A DNA stretch of 37,015 nucleotides, taken from positions 1 through 37,015 of the forward strand of contig JAJFLS010000484.1 in assembly GCA_021772595.1 (NCBI GenBank), written 5' to 3'. The translations under genes were made by a program, and so were the position numbers. Shown piece by piece: positions 17,139-26,396 of this stretch. The notes below the pieces were generated by a model. That model had not been told where the DNA came from and did not search any database. It worked only from the letters and a program-made list of their open reading frames with translations. The DNA comes from Opitutales bacterium. Lineage in GTDB: Bacteria; Verrucomicrobiota; Verrucomicrobiia; Opitutales; Opitutaceae. The first letter of the stretch is position 1. Every line of letters starts with the position of its first letter.

Positions 17139-17801
17139 GTGATTTCGTCTAGGATAAAAGTTCTCTTGGGATTAGCTGTGTTGGGTATGGTGGCAGGAGC
17201 GGTTCTCGTGTGGCGATACTCGGACGAAATTAGGGGCATCGATGTACAGGCAATGGTGGATTGGGTAGCGAGCTTTGGGCCGATCCCTTTCTTTGCAGCG
17301 ATGGCGATTCTGCCGTTATTATGGGCCCCCATTACCCCCTTCCTGTTGCTTGCGGGAGCGGTTTATGAATTGCCGGTCGCGATCATTGGATGCTCACTGG
17401 CGCTTTCCACCAACATGGCGCTTTCCTGGCTTTTAGCCGGCAAGCTATTCCGACCGGCGTTTGAGCGGCTGGCGCATCGATTTGGCTACAAAGTGCCGGA
17501 GATGACGCGACAAAGCATGATAACGGTGGCTGTCTTGATAAGGATTACTCCGGGGCCCCCTTTCCCTTTGCAAAACTATTTGCTGGGCCTGTCGGGAATG
17601 CCGTTTGGCTGGTACATGGGAATCTCAGTTCCGCTTTCGCTAACAATGGCGCTGAGCATCATAATTTTCGGCGATGCTATTTTGAAGGGGAACGTGGCGG
17701 TTGTTCTTTTGGCGATCGTTCTTTTCGTGGTTTTAAGCCTCGCTGTTCGGCAGCTTCGCACGCGATTAAAGAATAAGGCGTTGAACGGGGAAGCGGCGTG
17801 A
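17139..17801 (+). CDS. TVP38/TMEM64 (VTT-domain) membrane protein
   Basis: The 220-residue inner-membrane protein belongs to the VTT/DedA superfamily. The N-terminal helix (to about 25) is followed by re-entrant and membrane segments with LLLAGAVYELP near 70. The conserved core is VLIRITPGPPFPLQNYLLGLSGMPFGWY near 130-160, with the family's RxTPxxP-like pattern. Two final helices and a basic tail complete it. Related proteins act in phospholipid scrambling or transport. It starts with GTG, and its stop overlaps the GTG of xseA as GTGA, so the two are coupled. Confidence 0.82.
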   Translation: MISSRIKVLLGLAVLGMVAGAVLVWRYSDEIRGIDVQAMVDWVASFGPIPFFAAMAILPLLWAPITPFLLLAGAVYELPVAIIGCSLALSTNMALSWLLAGKLFRPAFERLAHRFGYKVPEMTRQSMITVAVLIRITPGPPFPLQNYLLGLSGMPFGWYMGISVPLSLTMALSIIIFGDAILKGNVAVVLLAIVLFVVLSLAVRQLRTRLKNKALNGEAA

Positions 17802-19174
17802 AGGAGCGTTTTCTTTCCCAGTTTGGCTATGACGATGCTCGGACTGTCTCCGAATATACGCGCCAGATAAAGCAGTTGCTCGAAGGCTCGATCGCTCCTG
17901 GTTGGGTGACGGGAGAGGTATCCAATTTCAGAAGACAGGCCAGCGGCCATCTCTATTTTTCGCTAAAGGACGGTACGTCTCAACTTCCTGTGGTGATGTT
18001 TCGCGGCAATGCCGCTGGGCTCGATTTCGAGCTGGAGAACGGAGCGGAAGTGATTGTGTACGGTGAGATCAGCGTATTCGAGCCGTATGGACGATATCAG
18101 TTAATCGCCCGAGCTGCAGTTCAGGCGGGGCAAGGTAAACTGCATCGCGAATTCGAGCGCTTGAAGCGGAAGCTCTTGGAGGAAGGTTTATTCGACAAAG
18201 CCCGCAAGAAATCGCTGCCTCTCGCTCCTCGGTCCATCGCCTTCATTACTTCTCCAAGCGGGGCGGCGGTCCAGGATTTCATTCGCATATTGAAGCGACG
18301 CGATTGGCGCGGTCATCTTACGGTTTTGCCAGCGAAGGTGCAGGGGGCGGATGCAGCAGAGACTTTGCTGGAGAGTTTGGCCCTCGCTGAAAAGCTGGCT
18401 CGGTTCGATTTGATTGTTATTGGCAGGGGCGGCGGCAGTTTGGAGGATCTTTGGTGCTTCAATGACGAGCGGCTGGTTCGAGCCCTGGCGACCCTTTCGG
18501 TTCCGGTAATTTCCGCGGTCGGGCACGAGATCGATTTTACGCTATCGGACTTCGTCGCGGACGTGAGAGCGGAAACGCCATCGGCGGCGGCTGAGCTAAT
18601 TAGCAGCTCCTATATAGACTGCGCGAATCGGCTAGAATTCGCTCGCGATTCTCTAGACGATTCGGTGAGCGAGAGTATCCTCGCATGGAGAAGAGAATTG
18701 GGAGACTGGGGGTCGCGTTTGAAGGCGGTCGCTCCGGAAAGAAATCTGGAGACCGCGAGTCTGCGGCTCGATGAAATCTCGGGCCGTATCGAAGTCGCAA
18801 TTACGCGCGAGATCGGCAAGACGCGGCGCAATCTCGCGGAAGGAAGTATCGGTTTTGGAAATCTCCGGCCCGAGCGGGTTGTCGAGAATCTTCGAAAGCG
18901 ATTGAACTCACTTGAAGAGCGAAGTCGCCGCGAAACGGATCGAAGGATGTTGCCCTTGCGTCAGCGGCACGGCGAATTATCTGCGAAGCTAAGAACGCTC
19001 AGTCCGGATTCGACCTTGAAACGTGGATACGCGATTTTGTCGAAAGCGGACGGGCGGATGATTGCTTCGGTGGCTAGCATCGCTGAGAACGAGCGTGTGC
19101 GAGCGACTTTGGCAGACGGCGAATCGTGGCTGAGAAAAGACGCATCGGGTGAAGACGATTCTGTCTCCGTCTAA
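17798..19174 (+). CDS. xseA: exodeoxyribonuclease VII large subunit
   Basis: The 458-residue catalytic subunit degrades single-stranded DNA with the small subunit XseB. The N-terminal OB fold (VTGEVSNFRRQASGHLYFSL near 29-48) binds DNA. The catalytic domain has SPSGAAVQDF near 150, GRGGGSLEDLWCFNDE near 208-223, VISAVGHEIDFTLSDFVADVRAETPSAAAEL near 235-265, and a coiled C-terminal region ending in a GYAIL strand. It starts with GTG overlapping the VTT gene stop. No xseB-like gene is seen next to it. Confidence 0.93.
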   Translation: MKERFLSQFGYDDARTVSEYTRQIKQLLEGSIAPGWVTGEVSNFRRQASGHLYFSLKDGTSQLPVVMFRGNAAGLDFELENGAEVIVYGEISVFEPYGRYQLIARAAVQAGQGKLHREFERLKRKLLEEGLFDKARKKSLPLAPRSIAFITSPSGAAVQDFIRILKRRDWRGHLTVLPAKVQGADAAETLLESLALAEKLARFDLIVIGRGGGSLEDLWCFNDERLVRALATLSVPVISAVGHEIDFTLSDFVADVRAETPSAAAELISSSYIDCANRLEFARDSLDDSVSESILAWRRELGDWGSRLKAVAPERNLETASLRLDEISGRIEVAITREIGKTRRNLAEGSIGFGNLRPERVVENLRKRLNSLEERSRRETDRRMLPLRQRHGELSAKLRTLSPDSTLKRGYAILSKADGRMIASVASIAENERVRATLADGESWLRKDASGEDDSVSV

Positions 19175-19181
19175 TCACGAG

Positions 19182-19595
19182 CTAGGCGGCCTCCGCCATT
19201 TCGTTGAGTATCCGCGCGGCCATCGGGACGTTCTCTACTTTTAAGATGAGCCTCGTGGAGGAGCCCGCTTGGTCCACCGAAGCGTAGACGTAGTCCAGGT
19301 TGATTTTCGCTTGGGCGAGAGCGAGAGTGATGCCGGCGAGTTTGCCTTTGCTATCGTTCAGACGCACGGAGAGCACTGCGTCGATCTCCACGGAGAATCC
19401 ATTGGCTCGCAGCACTGAAGCGGCGTCCTCGGCATTGTCGGCAATGAAGCGGAAATAGCCGCCTTGCATCCCATCGGCAATGGTGACCGCGCTTATGTGG
19501 ATATCCGAGTTCGATAGCAATTCGCTGATGTGAGCGATTTGGCCGGGCTGGTTTTCGATAGAGACCGATAGTTGCGATTCGATCGTATGCTTCAT
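19182..19595 (-). CDS. two-ACT-domain protein
   Basis: The 137-residue protein contains two tandem ACT domains (about 1-65 and 70-137), with the first starting QLSVSIENQPGQIAHISELLS, a typical ligand-binding edge. There is no catalytic domain. Such proteins usually sense amino acids, and this one may regulate an enzyme of amino acid metabolism in trans. It converges with xseA (7 bases apart) and has no operon partner. Confidence 0.85.
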   Translation of the reverse strand: MKHTIESQLSVSIENQPGQIAHISELLSNSDIHISAVTIADGMQGGYFRFIADNAEDAASVLRANGFSVEIDAVLSVRLNDSKGKLAGITLALAQAKINLDYVYASVDQAGSSTRLILKVENVPMAARILNEMAEAA

Positions 19596-20139
19596 GGGGC
19601 TTGTTAGGGTATTCGGTTGAAAGTGCGTTTACAGTCCGTCGGGACTTACTTCCAGGCGAACCAAATGAAAAACCGAGCTTCAATGAAACCCGGTTCGCAA
19701 ATTCATTCAGTTATCCTGAACGCTAGTCAAGCGGAGATTGCTGCCGGCTTCCGGATTTCTGGAAATAGCGAGAAACGCGATCGTGCGCGATCTGCCTTCT
19801 GAGCTTCGGCCGGGAGAAGCGAAAATCTTCGACGGTGACATTTCTGTCGCTCCTGAGCGATGACAATACTCTGAGCGGAGGATTGTACTGAAAAACTTTT
19901 ATCTCTGTTGGGGTCAATTTCATTGGGATTACATTTTGGACTGAAAAACCTGCATAATGCCCGTTGGTCTGTAAATATTATCGACAGTGATCGGGGTGAT
20001 TTGAGTCATTTTAATTCGGTTTTAATTAAAGCTCTGCTAATTTCTGGCGTGCGGGCTATTATAGCTAGGTAGATTTCGGGGTAATTTATTGACAGTGCTA
20101 CAGATTCGCCGTAGTTCTGGACGCCTTCTTTGTATGTGA
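19596..20139. other. intergenic region of 544 bases without a recognised gene
   Basis: It includes the upstream region of the ACT gene and the promoter region of the lipoprotein at 20140. An AT-rich dyad (TTTAATTC and GGTTTTAATTAAAG) lies near 20008-20031. Small frames on both strands lack protein-like composition. No RNA gene was recognised. Confidence 0.4.
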
Positions 20140-20697
20140 ATGGCTATGGAACGCTGCCCCATCTTCTTGATCGCTGTTGTCGAGGCTTTCGCCCTCCTGT
20201 TCGTCGGATGTAGTTCGACGGGCGGAAATCGCTACATGACGGTTTCGTCGCACGTCTCCCACTTGGTGGAGAAAGGTGTCGTGGTCGACATTCACAATGT
20301 GATGGTCGACGGGAAGTCGGGCCCGACAGGCTTTTACGGGGGCGCGATTGAGGGTGCAGTGGTCGGCGGAGCGGCTGGAGCCGATATTAGCAAATCAAGC
20401 AGAGGCGCAGCCATCGGCATCGCAGCGGGGACTGTGGTGGGAGCCGCAGTAGGGCCGAAGATTCAGAAGGCGATGAGCGCAAGATCCGCCCAGGAGTTGA
20501 CGATCGAGCTGGAGGAGGGAAAAATAATTGTCGTAGTGCAGGAGCGCCGCGAACCCGATTTCAACATCGGAGAGAAAGTCCGCGTGTATAGTAACGCCCA
20601 AGGATCGGCCCGCGTTTATCATCATGACGAGGATCCCTATATAGATCCGGATACAGGAGCGTATTTACCGGAGGATTTCGAGAATCCGGATTTGTAG
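20140..20697 (+). CDS. glycine-zipper lipoprotein (first of a paralogous pair)
   Basis: The 185-residue protein has a lipoprotein signal with lipobox LFVGC (Cys at 24) and a glycine-zipper region near 65-105 with repeated GAxxGGxxG spacing, as in the SlyB/OmpA-associated lipoproteins. The C-terminal part has a conserved patch, QELTIELEEGKIIVVVQ, that recurs in the next gene. The tail is acidic. It is probably anchored in the outer membrane; its function is not established. It sits 77 bases ahead of its paralogue and is probably co-transcribed. Confidence 0.8.
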   Translation: MAMERCPIFLIAVVEAFALLFVGCSSTGGNRYMTVSSHVSHLVEKGVVVDIHNVMVDGKSGPTGFYGGAIEGAVVGGAAGADISKSSRGAAIGIAAGTVVGAAVGPKIQKAMSARSAQELTIELEEGKIIVVVQERREPDFNIGEKVRVYSNAQGSARVYHHDEDPYIDPDTGAYLPEDFENPDL

Positions 20698-20774
20698 CGA
20701 CGTGACGCAAACTTGGTGAATCCAGATTGCGGATCTCGGCGAACTAGTTGTTCAACAAGCGTAAGGAGATGGAA

Positions 20775-21260
20775 ATGAAACGAAGAATAATTGCATTAAT
20801 AATTGGATCGACATTGGCGGCTCTCATTTCCGGGTGCGCGTCGAGCAACTACGAGACGGTGCCGAATGCGTCGGCCAGTTCGGCCCAGAGCCTGGCCATG
20901 GGGACGATAGTCGCCACTCGCCATGTTCAAATCGATGGGACCAGTACCAATTTGGGGCTCTACGGCGGCGGAATTATGGGAGGCGCAGTGGGCAGAACAG
21001 TCGGCTCGGGAGATGGAACGATTTTGGCGAGCGCCGGCGGCGCGGTCGCTGGGGCGATTGTAGGAAAAAAGGTCGAGAAGGCGTTGACCAAGAAGCTGGC
21101 CCAGGAGATGACGATCGAGTTGGACGATGGAAGGACAATTGTTGTCGTGCAGGAAGTGCGCGATCCCCAGTTCAATTCCGGCGATCGAGTCAGCGTGCTC
21201 GAAGGGCGCAGCGGGTATGCCCGCGTGAGGCACGAAGATTATACGGCTTCCGCGTATTAA
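20775..21260 (+). CDS. glycine-zipper lipoprotein (second of the pair)
   Basis: The protein has 161 residues from the ATG at 20775, which is preferred over the TTG at 20748 and the ATG at 20769. The lipobox is LISGC (Cys 21). The reason for the start is a good Shine-Dalgarno, AAGGAG, six bases upstream. The glycine zipper lies near 65-100, and the patch QEMTIELDDGRTIVVVQE matches the first gene. The pair looks like a tandem duplication that has diverged outside the zipper and the VVVQ block. A terminator follows. Confidence 0.82.
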   Translation: MKRRIIALIIGSTLAALISGCASSNYETVPNASASSAQSLAMGTIVATRHVQIDGTSTNLGLYGGGIMGGAVGRTVGSGDGTILASAGGAVAGAIVGKKVEKALTKKLAQEMTIELDDGRTIVVVQEVRDPQFNSGDRVSVLEGRSGYARVRHEDYTASAY

Positions 21261-21296
21261 GATTTTTTTTGAAATGTTGTGAGTTGGGGGACTCTA

Positions 21297-21333
21297 AAGG
21301 AGAGGCGGATTATCTGCCTCTCCTTTTTCTTTT
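21297..21333 (+). terminator. rho-independent terminator of the lipoprotein pair
   Basis: A 10-bp perfect stem (AAGGAGAGGC and GCCTCTCCTT, nine-base loop) is followed by TTTTTCTTTT. The next gene starts about 36 bases later and so needs its own promoter. Confidence 0.85.
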
Positions 21334-21368
21334 GCTAAAGAAGCGCGGCTCTGGCTGGCTGCTTCGAG

Positions 21369-23486
21369 ATGGATTCGGAGTCTCAGCTTCCCCGCAACCA
21401 GCTGGCTCACAGCCGCTCTCCGTACCTGCTGCAACACGCGAGCAATCCGGTTGACTGGCACGAATGGGGGACGGAAGCGTTCGAGCTCGCGAAGGAAAGA
21501 GACGTCCCCATTTTCCTGTCGATCGGCTATTCGACCTGCCATTGGTGCCACGTGATGGCGCACGAGAGTTTCGAGAGCGAGACGATCGCGGCGCAGATGA
21601 ACGCGAGTTTCGTGAATATCAAAATCGATCGCGAGGAGCGACCGGATGTCGACCGCATCTACATGGCGTTCGTGCAATCTCTGACCGGCAGCGGTGGCTG
21701 GCCGATGAGCGTTTGGCTGACCCCTGACTTGAAGCCGTTCTACGGAGGCACTTATTTTCCGCCTGACAATCGCTACGGTCGTATTGGGTTTCCGCAATTG
21801 ATTGACCGGATAAGCGAGATGTGGAGAGAGCGGCGGGCGGAGCTGGTGAGTCAAGGCAGCCAATTTGCGGATTCTATTAGCGAAACCAATTCCGGAATGG
21901 AAGCGGGAGCGTTTGATTGGGACGCTCCCGATCGTTGTCTCGAAGAGCTGGCGTCTTCGTTCGATGAGCAATGGGGTGGATTCGGAGGCGCTCCGAAATT
22001 CCCGATGCCGAGCTACTTGGCGTTTCTCCTCGAAATGGTGGACGCCCAAGGCCTGGATGAACGCAAGCGGCAACTGATTGGTTGCACCTTGGACCGAATG
22101 GCAGATGGGGGGATTTGGGATTTCGTAGCGGGCGGATATCATCGGTATTCAGTTGATAGATACTGGCATGTTCCCCATTTCGAGAAAATGCTCTACGATC
22201 AGTGTCAACTCGCGAGCGCGTTGTCGGATTCGGCGCGGTTGCTGGGGCGTATGGACGATCTGGCGACGGGCCAGGAAATCGTGGGCTATGTGCGCGAGCA
22301 ACTCGTTTCGGCGGAAGGCGGAGTCTTCTCGGCGGAAGATGCGGATAGTCCCTTGCCGGACGATCCGTCGCGTAGTGGAGAAGGCGCGTTTTATGTTTGG
22401 AAGGAGGCGGAGTTGAAAGAGATTCTCGATGCTGAATCGTATGCCGCTTTCCAGACGCGATTTGGTGTGGGAGAATCGGGAAATGTGAGAAGCGAATCCG
22501 ACCCGCATGGAGATTTCAATGGATTGAACGTTCTGATGTGTCAGCGCTCGGAAGAAGGAGAGCATGAACCAGCGGCGGTTGACAAAAGCGTACGATCGTC
22601 GCTCGAAATTTTGAAGGCTGTTCGGAGCCGGCGACCGAGGCCGCATTTGGATGACAAGATCATCAGTTCTTGGAACGCGTTGATGATATCGGGCACGTGC
22701 AAGATCTATCAAGCGGGCGGAGAAGTGGATGCGCTTGAGCTCGCTTTGGGGGCGGGTGAATTTGTCGCGACTCGCTTGTTCGACGAAGGTTCGGGTACGC
22801 TATATCGAGCGTTTCGTGGTGAGAGAGGGGATACGGCAGGGTTTGCGGAAGACTACGCGAGCGCCGCGTTAGCGTTTGTTGATTTGTATGAGTCAACTGG
22901 TGACACGAATTGGTTGAAACGCTCGGAGCGATTTCTGAACATTCTGATCGAGCGATTCTGGGATGAGTCCAATGGCGGCTTTTTCGCGAGCCAGGAAGGG
23001 GACGCTTCGCTCATCGCCCGATTGAAAGACGACTACGACGGCGCGGAACCTTCGGCGAATTCTCTGGCGGCGCTGGCGTTGCTAAAGCTGGGCGCGATTC
23101 TTGGCGAGGAGCTCTTTAATGACTATGCGAGGAAGACGATCCGCGCGTTCCACTATCAATGGTCGCGGTCGCCGCGCGCGATGCCGCTAATGCTGGTGGC
23201 GATGATGCGAGCGATGCGGCCAGTCCAACAGATCGTTATTTCGGGAGGCGGAGATGCGACGATCCGCGAAGCATTTCGGCAAACGGCGTTTCAAAAGCGG
23301 AGACTCCACTCGGTGCTGATTCATTTGGATGGCGATTCCGAATGGCTTGTTTCGCGAAATGAGCGCCTCGCTGTTTTTCAAAGCGGCGATACGAAGCCGG
23401 TTGTTTTCGTGTGCGAGAATTACGTCTGCAAGCTGCCTGCGTCAGACGTGGAAATGCTAGTAGAGCGTTTGCGAGGATTTAGGTAA
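21369..23486 (+). CDS. YyaL-type thioredoxin-domain protein (DUF255, spermatogenesis-associated protein 20-like)
   Basis: The 705-residue protein has the family's N-terminal thioredoxin-like domain with SPYLLQHASNPVDW near residue 17 and the redox motif TCHWCHVMAHESFE near 55. It also has VDREERPDVD-like IKIDREERPDVDR near 88, GGWPMSVWLTPD near 110 and GGTYFPP. The rest is an alpha/alpha toroid like that of sugar epimerases or glycoside hydrolases. The exact reaction is not known. It is complete, and the gene is monocistronic between a terminator and an orphan small gene. Confidence 0.9.
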   Translation: MDSESQLPRNQLAHSRSPYLLQHASNPVDWHEWGTEAFELAKERDVPIFLSIGYSTCHWCHVMAHESFESETIAAQMNASFVNIKIDREERPDVDRIYMAFVQSLTGSGGWPMSVWLTPDLKPFYGGTYFPPDNRYGRIGFPQLIDRISEMWRERRAELVSQGSQFADSISETNSGMEAGAFDWDAPDRCLEELASSFDEQWGGFGGAPKFPMPSYLAFLLEMVDAQGLDERKRQLIGCTLDRMADGGIWDFVAGGYHRYSVDRYWHVPHFEKMLYDQCQLASALSDSARLLGRMDDLATGQEIVGYVREQLVSAEGGVFSAEDADSPLPDDPSRSGEGAFYVWKEAELKEILDAESYAAFQTRFGVGESGNVRSESDPHGDFNGLNVLMCQRSEEGEHEPAAVDKSVRSSLEILKAVRSRRPRPHLDDKIISSWNALMISGTCKIYQAGGEVDALELALGAGEFVATRLFDEGSGTLYRAFRGERGDTAGFAEDYASAALAFVDLYESTGDTNWLKRSERFLNILIERFWDESNGGFFASQEGDASLIARLKDDYDGAEPSANSLAALALLKLGAILGEELFNDYARKTIRAFHYQWSRSPRAMPLMLVAMMRAMRPVQQIVISGGGDATIREAFRQTAFQKRRLHSVLIHLDGDSEWLVSRNERLAVFQSGDTKPVVFVCENYVCKLPASDVEMLVERLRGFR

Positions 23487-23519
23487 TTCTAAGGGTTACC
23501 CTCTGGGAGGAGTCTAGTC

Positions 23520-23828
23520 TTGCAAAATCGATCCGTTTGGCCGATGATGTTTCTTATGGATTTGGTATCGGGATATTATAAAGGGTTAAAGTCGTCGGTG
23601 TATCAGAGCACGGTTCCAAAGGCTATAGAGCAAATCAAAGGAGCGGGCCTGAAAGTGGAGCAAAACGGGGAAGACCTGGTCGTTTTTGTCCCAAAGCGTT
23701 CGACGATAAAGCGTTCGAAGAAAAAAGGCGCCCTGAGCTCTACATATAAAATCCTTACAGGAAACTCTCCTTTAGAGATTGATATTCCAATTTCTGCTAA
23801 GATTCGTTTTAAAGGCACTGCAGAATAG
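23520..23828 (+). CDS. small hypothetical protein with TTG start
   Basis: The 102-residue protein is not recognised. It has a mildly hydrophobic N-terminus (PMMFLMDLVSGYY), a basic central stretch (KRSTIKRSKKK) and a strand-rich end. The TTG at 23520 is favoured because a strong Shine-Dalgarno, GGAGGAG, lies seven bases upstream; the ATG at 23544 is the alternative. It is 33 bases after the YyaL-type gene and 12 bases before the membrane protein gene, so the last two are probably an operon. Confidence 0.6.
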   Translation: MQNRSVWPMMFLMDLVSGYYKGLKSSVYQSTVPKAIEQIKGAGLKVEQNGEDLVVFVPKRSTIKRSKKKGALSSTYKILTGNSPLEIDIPISAKIRFKGTAE

Positions 23829-23840
23829 CTGGTCACTGTA

Positions 23841-24620
23841 ATGATGTGGGTAATAGCCGTATTATTAAGTATTCTATTAAGTTTTCTATTTGGATGCGGC
23901 GTTGGGTTGGCAGAAATTTTCCCTCGCTATCGAGACGATCCGTTTAAGGCGGCATTTTCCAGGTGGGGCAATTTGTATTGGGTGGCTAACGGATTTATCG
24001 CTCTATTTGTTTTCTTGGCGAGTTGGACGCTATATCCGGTTGAATTGAAGAATCTAGGGATGGACGTGTCTACGAGCGCTGGATTGTTTCAACTTTCGCT
24101 CGCAGCAGGATTCGGGGCGATGCTGCTTCTGCGAACGAAAATGTTCACGATTAGAACCACTGGTGGGGAGGAATACGCTGTTGGTCCGGAATACGTCTTA
24201 AATGTCCTGATGAAGACGATCGATGTCTACATCGATAGGCAGCGCGCTCAGCTTCGGACGGAATTGGCATACGAGAAATTCGCCGAGATTCCGTACGAGT
24301 CGCTGCAGTATCATGCTCCTGTTTTGATCGAAGGTTCGCGTCAGAACATACCGATTACTGAAGCGGTCGAGATGGGAAAACGTGTGGGCGAGATTGTTAC
24401 AGATGAGCTTATGCCCGCAGAAGATAAATCGATTAATATCGGGTTTCTGATTATGGATTATTTAGGCGAGGGATTCGTGAGAAATATCGATATTGCGGAG
24501 CACCTCAAAGGTAGGAACGTAGTGGATATGGAGTACGAAGATACTCTTGTTTTGATCGAAGATGGAGATGCGCCGACCGAAGATGGAGAAGTGCCGACGA
24601 AAAGGGATAACGCAAGCTAG
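23841..24620 (+). CDS. membrane protein of unknown function
   Basis: The 259-residue protein has about three membrane helices in the first 95 residues (around 3-22, 48-66 and 80-97) and then a soluble domain of helices and strands. The C-terminus carries an imperfect repeat, EDGDAPT and EDGEVPT. No family was recognised. The start is ATG at 23841, with a second ATG next to it. Its stop is four bases from the stop of the convergent GH20 gene. It is likely co-transcribed with the small gene upstream. Confidence 0.65.
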   Translation: MMWVIAVLLSILLSFLFGCGVGLAEIFPRYRDDPFKAAFSRWGNLYWVANGFIALFVFLASWTLYPVELKNLGMDVSTSAGLFQLSLAAGFGAMLLLRTKMFTIRTTGGEEYAVGPEYVLNVLMKTIDVYIDRQRAQLRTELAYEKFAEIPYESLQYHAPVLIEGSRQNIPITEAVEMGKRVGEIVTDELMPAEDKSINIGFLIMDYLGEGFVRNIDIAEHLKGRNVVDMEYEDTLVLIEDGDAPTEDGEVPTKRDNAS

Positions 24621-24623
24621 CGT

Positions 24624-26393
24624 CTATAAGAACTTTCGCAAATAAGAAATGCTTTCTTCGAGGCCTCCGGGGCGGTTTCGGGCGAGCCAGAGTTCTCGGT
24701 AGCGGGCGATGAGCGCTTGGATGGAGTCCGTTGGCATCTTGGAGCGATCAAATCCTGCGAGTCCTTTTTCGGCGGCTAAGATGAGAAGGTCGGTCGCGAG
24801 AAGCAGCTCTTGTTTCGACTGGCGGGCGTTGTCCGTCGGGGCGTTCGCCTGCTCGATGAAATTTCGTGTATCCAGAAGTTCGGTATGGCAGGCCTGAAGT
24901 TCTTTGGGATTGGTCTTTTCTAGTTCCGTTGAGAGTTTTTCCGGGGTTGCGAATAGGAGGTCGTTGAGGAGCATTCGATTGGCGGGGTTGTGGGAAAAGT
25001 GATTTTGGGCGGTTCCGAGTTTGACGATCGAATTGGCGAGTTCTTCGGATTGTCCATCGAAGAAGATTGTATTGATAGCATGGATATCATTGAATTGGCT
25101 AGCGGACTCGTGATTCCAAGACAGCGCTGCGGCCCAGACGAGGGCGGGGTAGCTGACGGGGGGGAAGTGGTGATGTCCGAAGTCGCCCCAGTCGGTGAGG
25201 AGCATTCCGTTCGCGTTGAAACGAATTGCTTGCGCGGTTGCTTCTTTGATGTTGGCGACTGCGTTTTCGTAACGTCCGCCGATCGTATTCCAAGCGGACG
25301 TTCCGGGGGCGACGTAGTAGGGGACACCCGAATTCCGGAACGCCACGCACTGCGTTCCGAAGGGATGGTCTGCTTCGTATCCCCAGATGATCCCGATGGA
25401 ATTGGACGGCAGTTCTTTGGCGAGTTCTGGCTCTTCGAGAATGATGTCTCCCCAGAACTGCATCGTCTTTCCGCGAGCGGAAACCTCAGCGTGAAGGGAT
25501 AGGAGGAAATCGAGATAGACGCGGTGTTTCCCTTTCGCTTGAACGGCTTCCGCGCTCCAGCCTTGGCCGAGTTCCCAGGGTTCGTCGCCGCCTATGTTGA
25601 AAAGGTCGCTGGCGAAATTCGGGAGAAGCTCGTCGTAAAGGGTGGCGACGAATTCGAGGGACGCTTTGTTCGGCTTGAGTGTGCCACCGAATTCACGCGG
25701 ACCGAGGATGGGGTGCTCGTATCCGTTTGGACACTCGGCGAGATGCTTGTACGGATCATGCCGGAGCCAGCGCTCCATGTGGCCAAACGAATTCTGGTTC
25801 GGGACGAACTCGATGTATCGGTTGGAGCAATACGCGTCGAGCGATCGAATGTCATCGGCGGTGAGTGGCGAGGCATTTTCCCAGACGGTTTCGTGATCTC
25901 GGTAGGCGAACGTATGTTCGGTGTAGAGTTGAAGTTGATTGAATTTGAGGACAGCGAGGTGGTCGATGAGCTTGTAGAGTGTTTCGAGCTTCGGAACTTT
26001 GCAACGGCTGATGTCCAACATGTAGCCTCGGACGGCGAGGTCGGGCTGATCTTCGATGCGGGAGCAAGGCAAGTTGCGATCGGATGATCGCGCAAGTTGC
26101 TGCAGCGTTGAGAGTCCTCTGTACAGCCCTGTTTCGGAATTTGCTTCGAGCTCGATTTTTACGTGGTCGATTGTCAGGCAGTAGAGTTCGTCGCGGACGG
26201 AATTCTCTAGTAGCTTCAGTTGAAGCGGGGTTGAGCTTCGGTCGTTTTGGGATAGGTCCAGAAAGTCGAAGCAACGAAGCGATTGGAGGAAGCGGGGGCT
26301 TGGTTCGAAGCCGAAGGAAGCAGGAATCGCTTCGTTAAGCGGTAGGTGGCCGGGGCGTGGTTCTATCGACTTGGGAGGAGGATAGAGATGCAT
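24624..26393 (-). CDS. GH20 beta-N-acetylhexosaminidase-like glycoside hydrolase
   Basis: The 589-residue enzyme has the GH20 layout. An N-terminal GH20b-like domain (to about 130) is followed by a TIM barrel that begins RGYMLDISRCKVPKLETLYKLIDHLAVLKFNQLQLY. The catalytic Asp-Glu pair lies in LFNIGGDEPWELG near residue 265. The usual His before IGGDE is Asn here. It probably removes terminal N-acetylhexosamines from glycans by substrate-assisted catalysis. No signal peptide is evident, so it may act in the cytoplasm. The HAD gene upstream is 3 bases away, and the two are likely an operon. Confidence 0.87.
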   Translation of the reverse strand: MHLYPPPKSIEPRPGHLPLNEAIPASFGFEPSPRFLQSLRCFDFLDLSQNDRSSTPLQLKLLENSVRDELYCLTIDHVKIELEANSETGLYRGLSTLQQLARSSDRNLPCSRIEDQPDLAVRGYMLDISRCKVPKLETLYKLIDHLAVLKFNQLQLYTEHTFAYRDHETVWENASPLTADDIRSLDAYCSNRYIEFVPNQNSFGHMERWLRHDPYKHLAECPNGYEHPILGPREFGGTLKPNKASLEFVATLYDELLPNFASDLFNIGGDEPWELGQGWSAEAVQAKGKHRVYLDFLLSLHAEVSARGKTMQFWGDIILEEPELAKELPSNSIGIIWGYEADHPFGTQCVAFRNSGVPYYVAPGTSAWNTIGGRYENAVANIKEATAQAIRFNANGMLLTDWGDFGHHHFPPVSYPALVWAAALSWNHESASQFNDIHAINTIFFDGQSEELANSIVKLGTAQNHFSHNPANRMLLNDLLFATPEKLSTELEKTNPKELQACHTELLDTRNFIEQANAPTDNARQSKQELLLATDLLILAAEKGLAGFDRSKMPTDSIQALIARYRELWLARNRPGGLEESISYLRKFL

Positions 26394-26396
26394 TGG

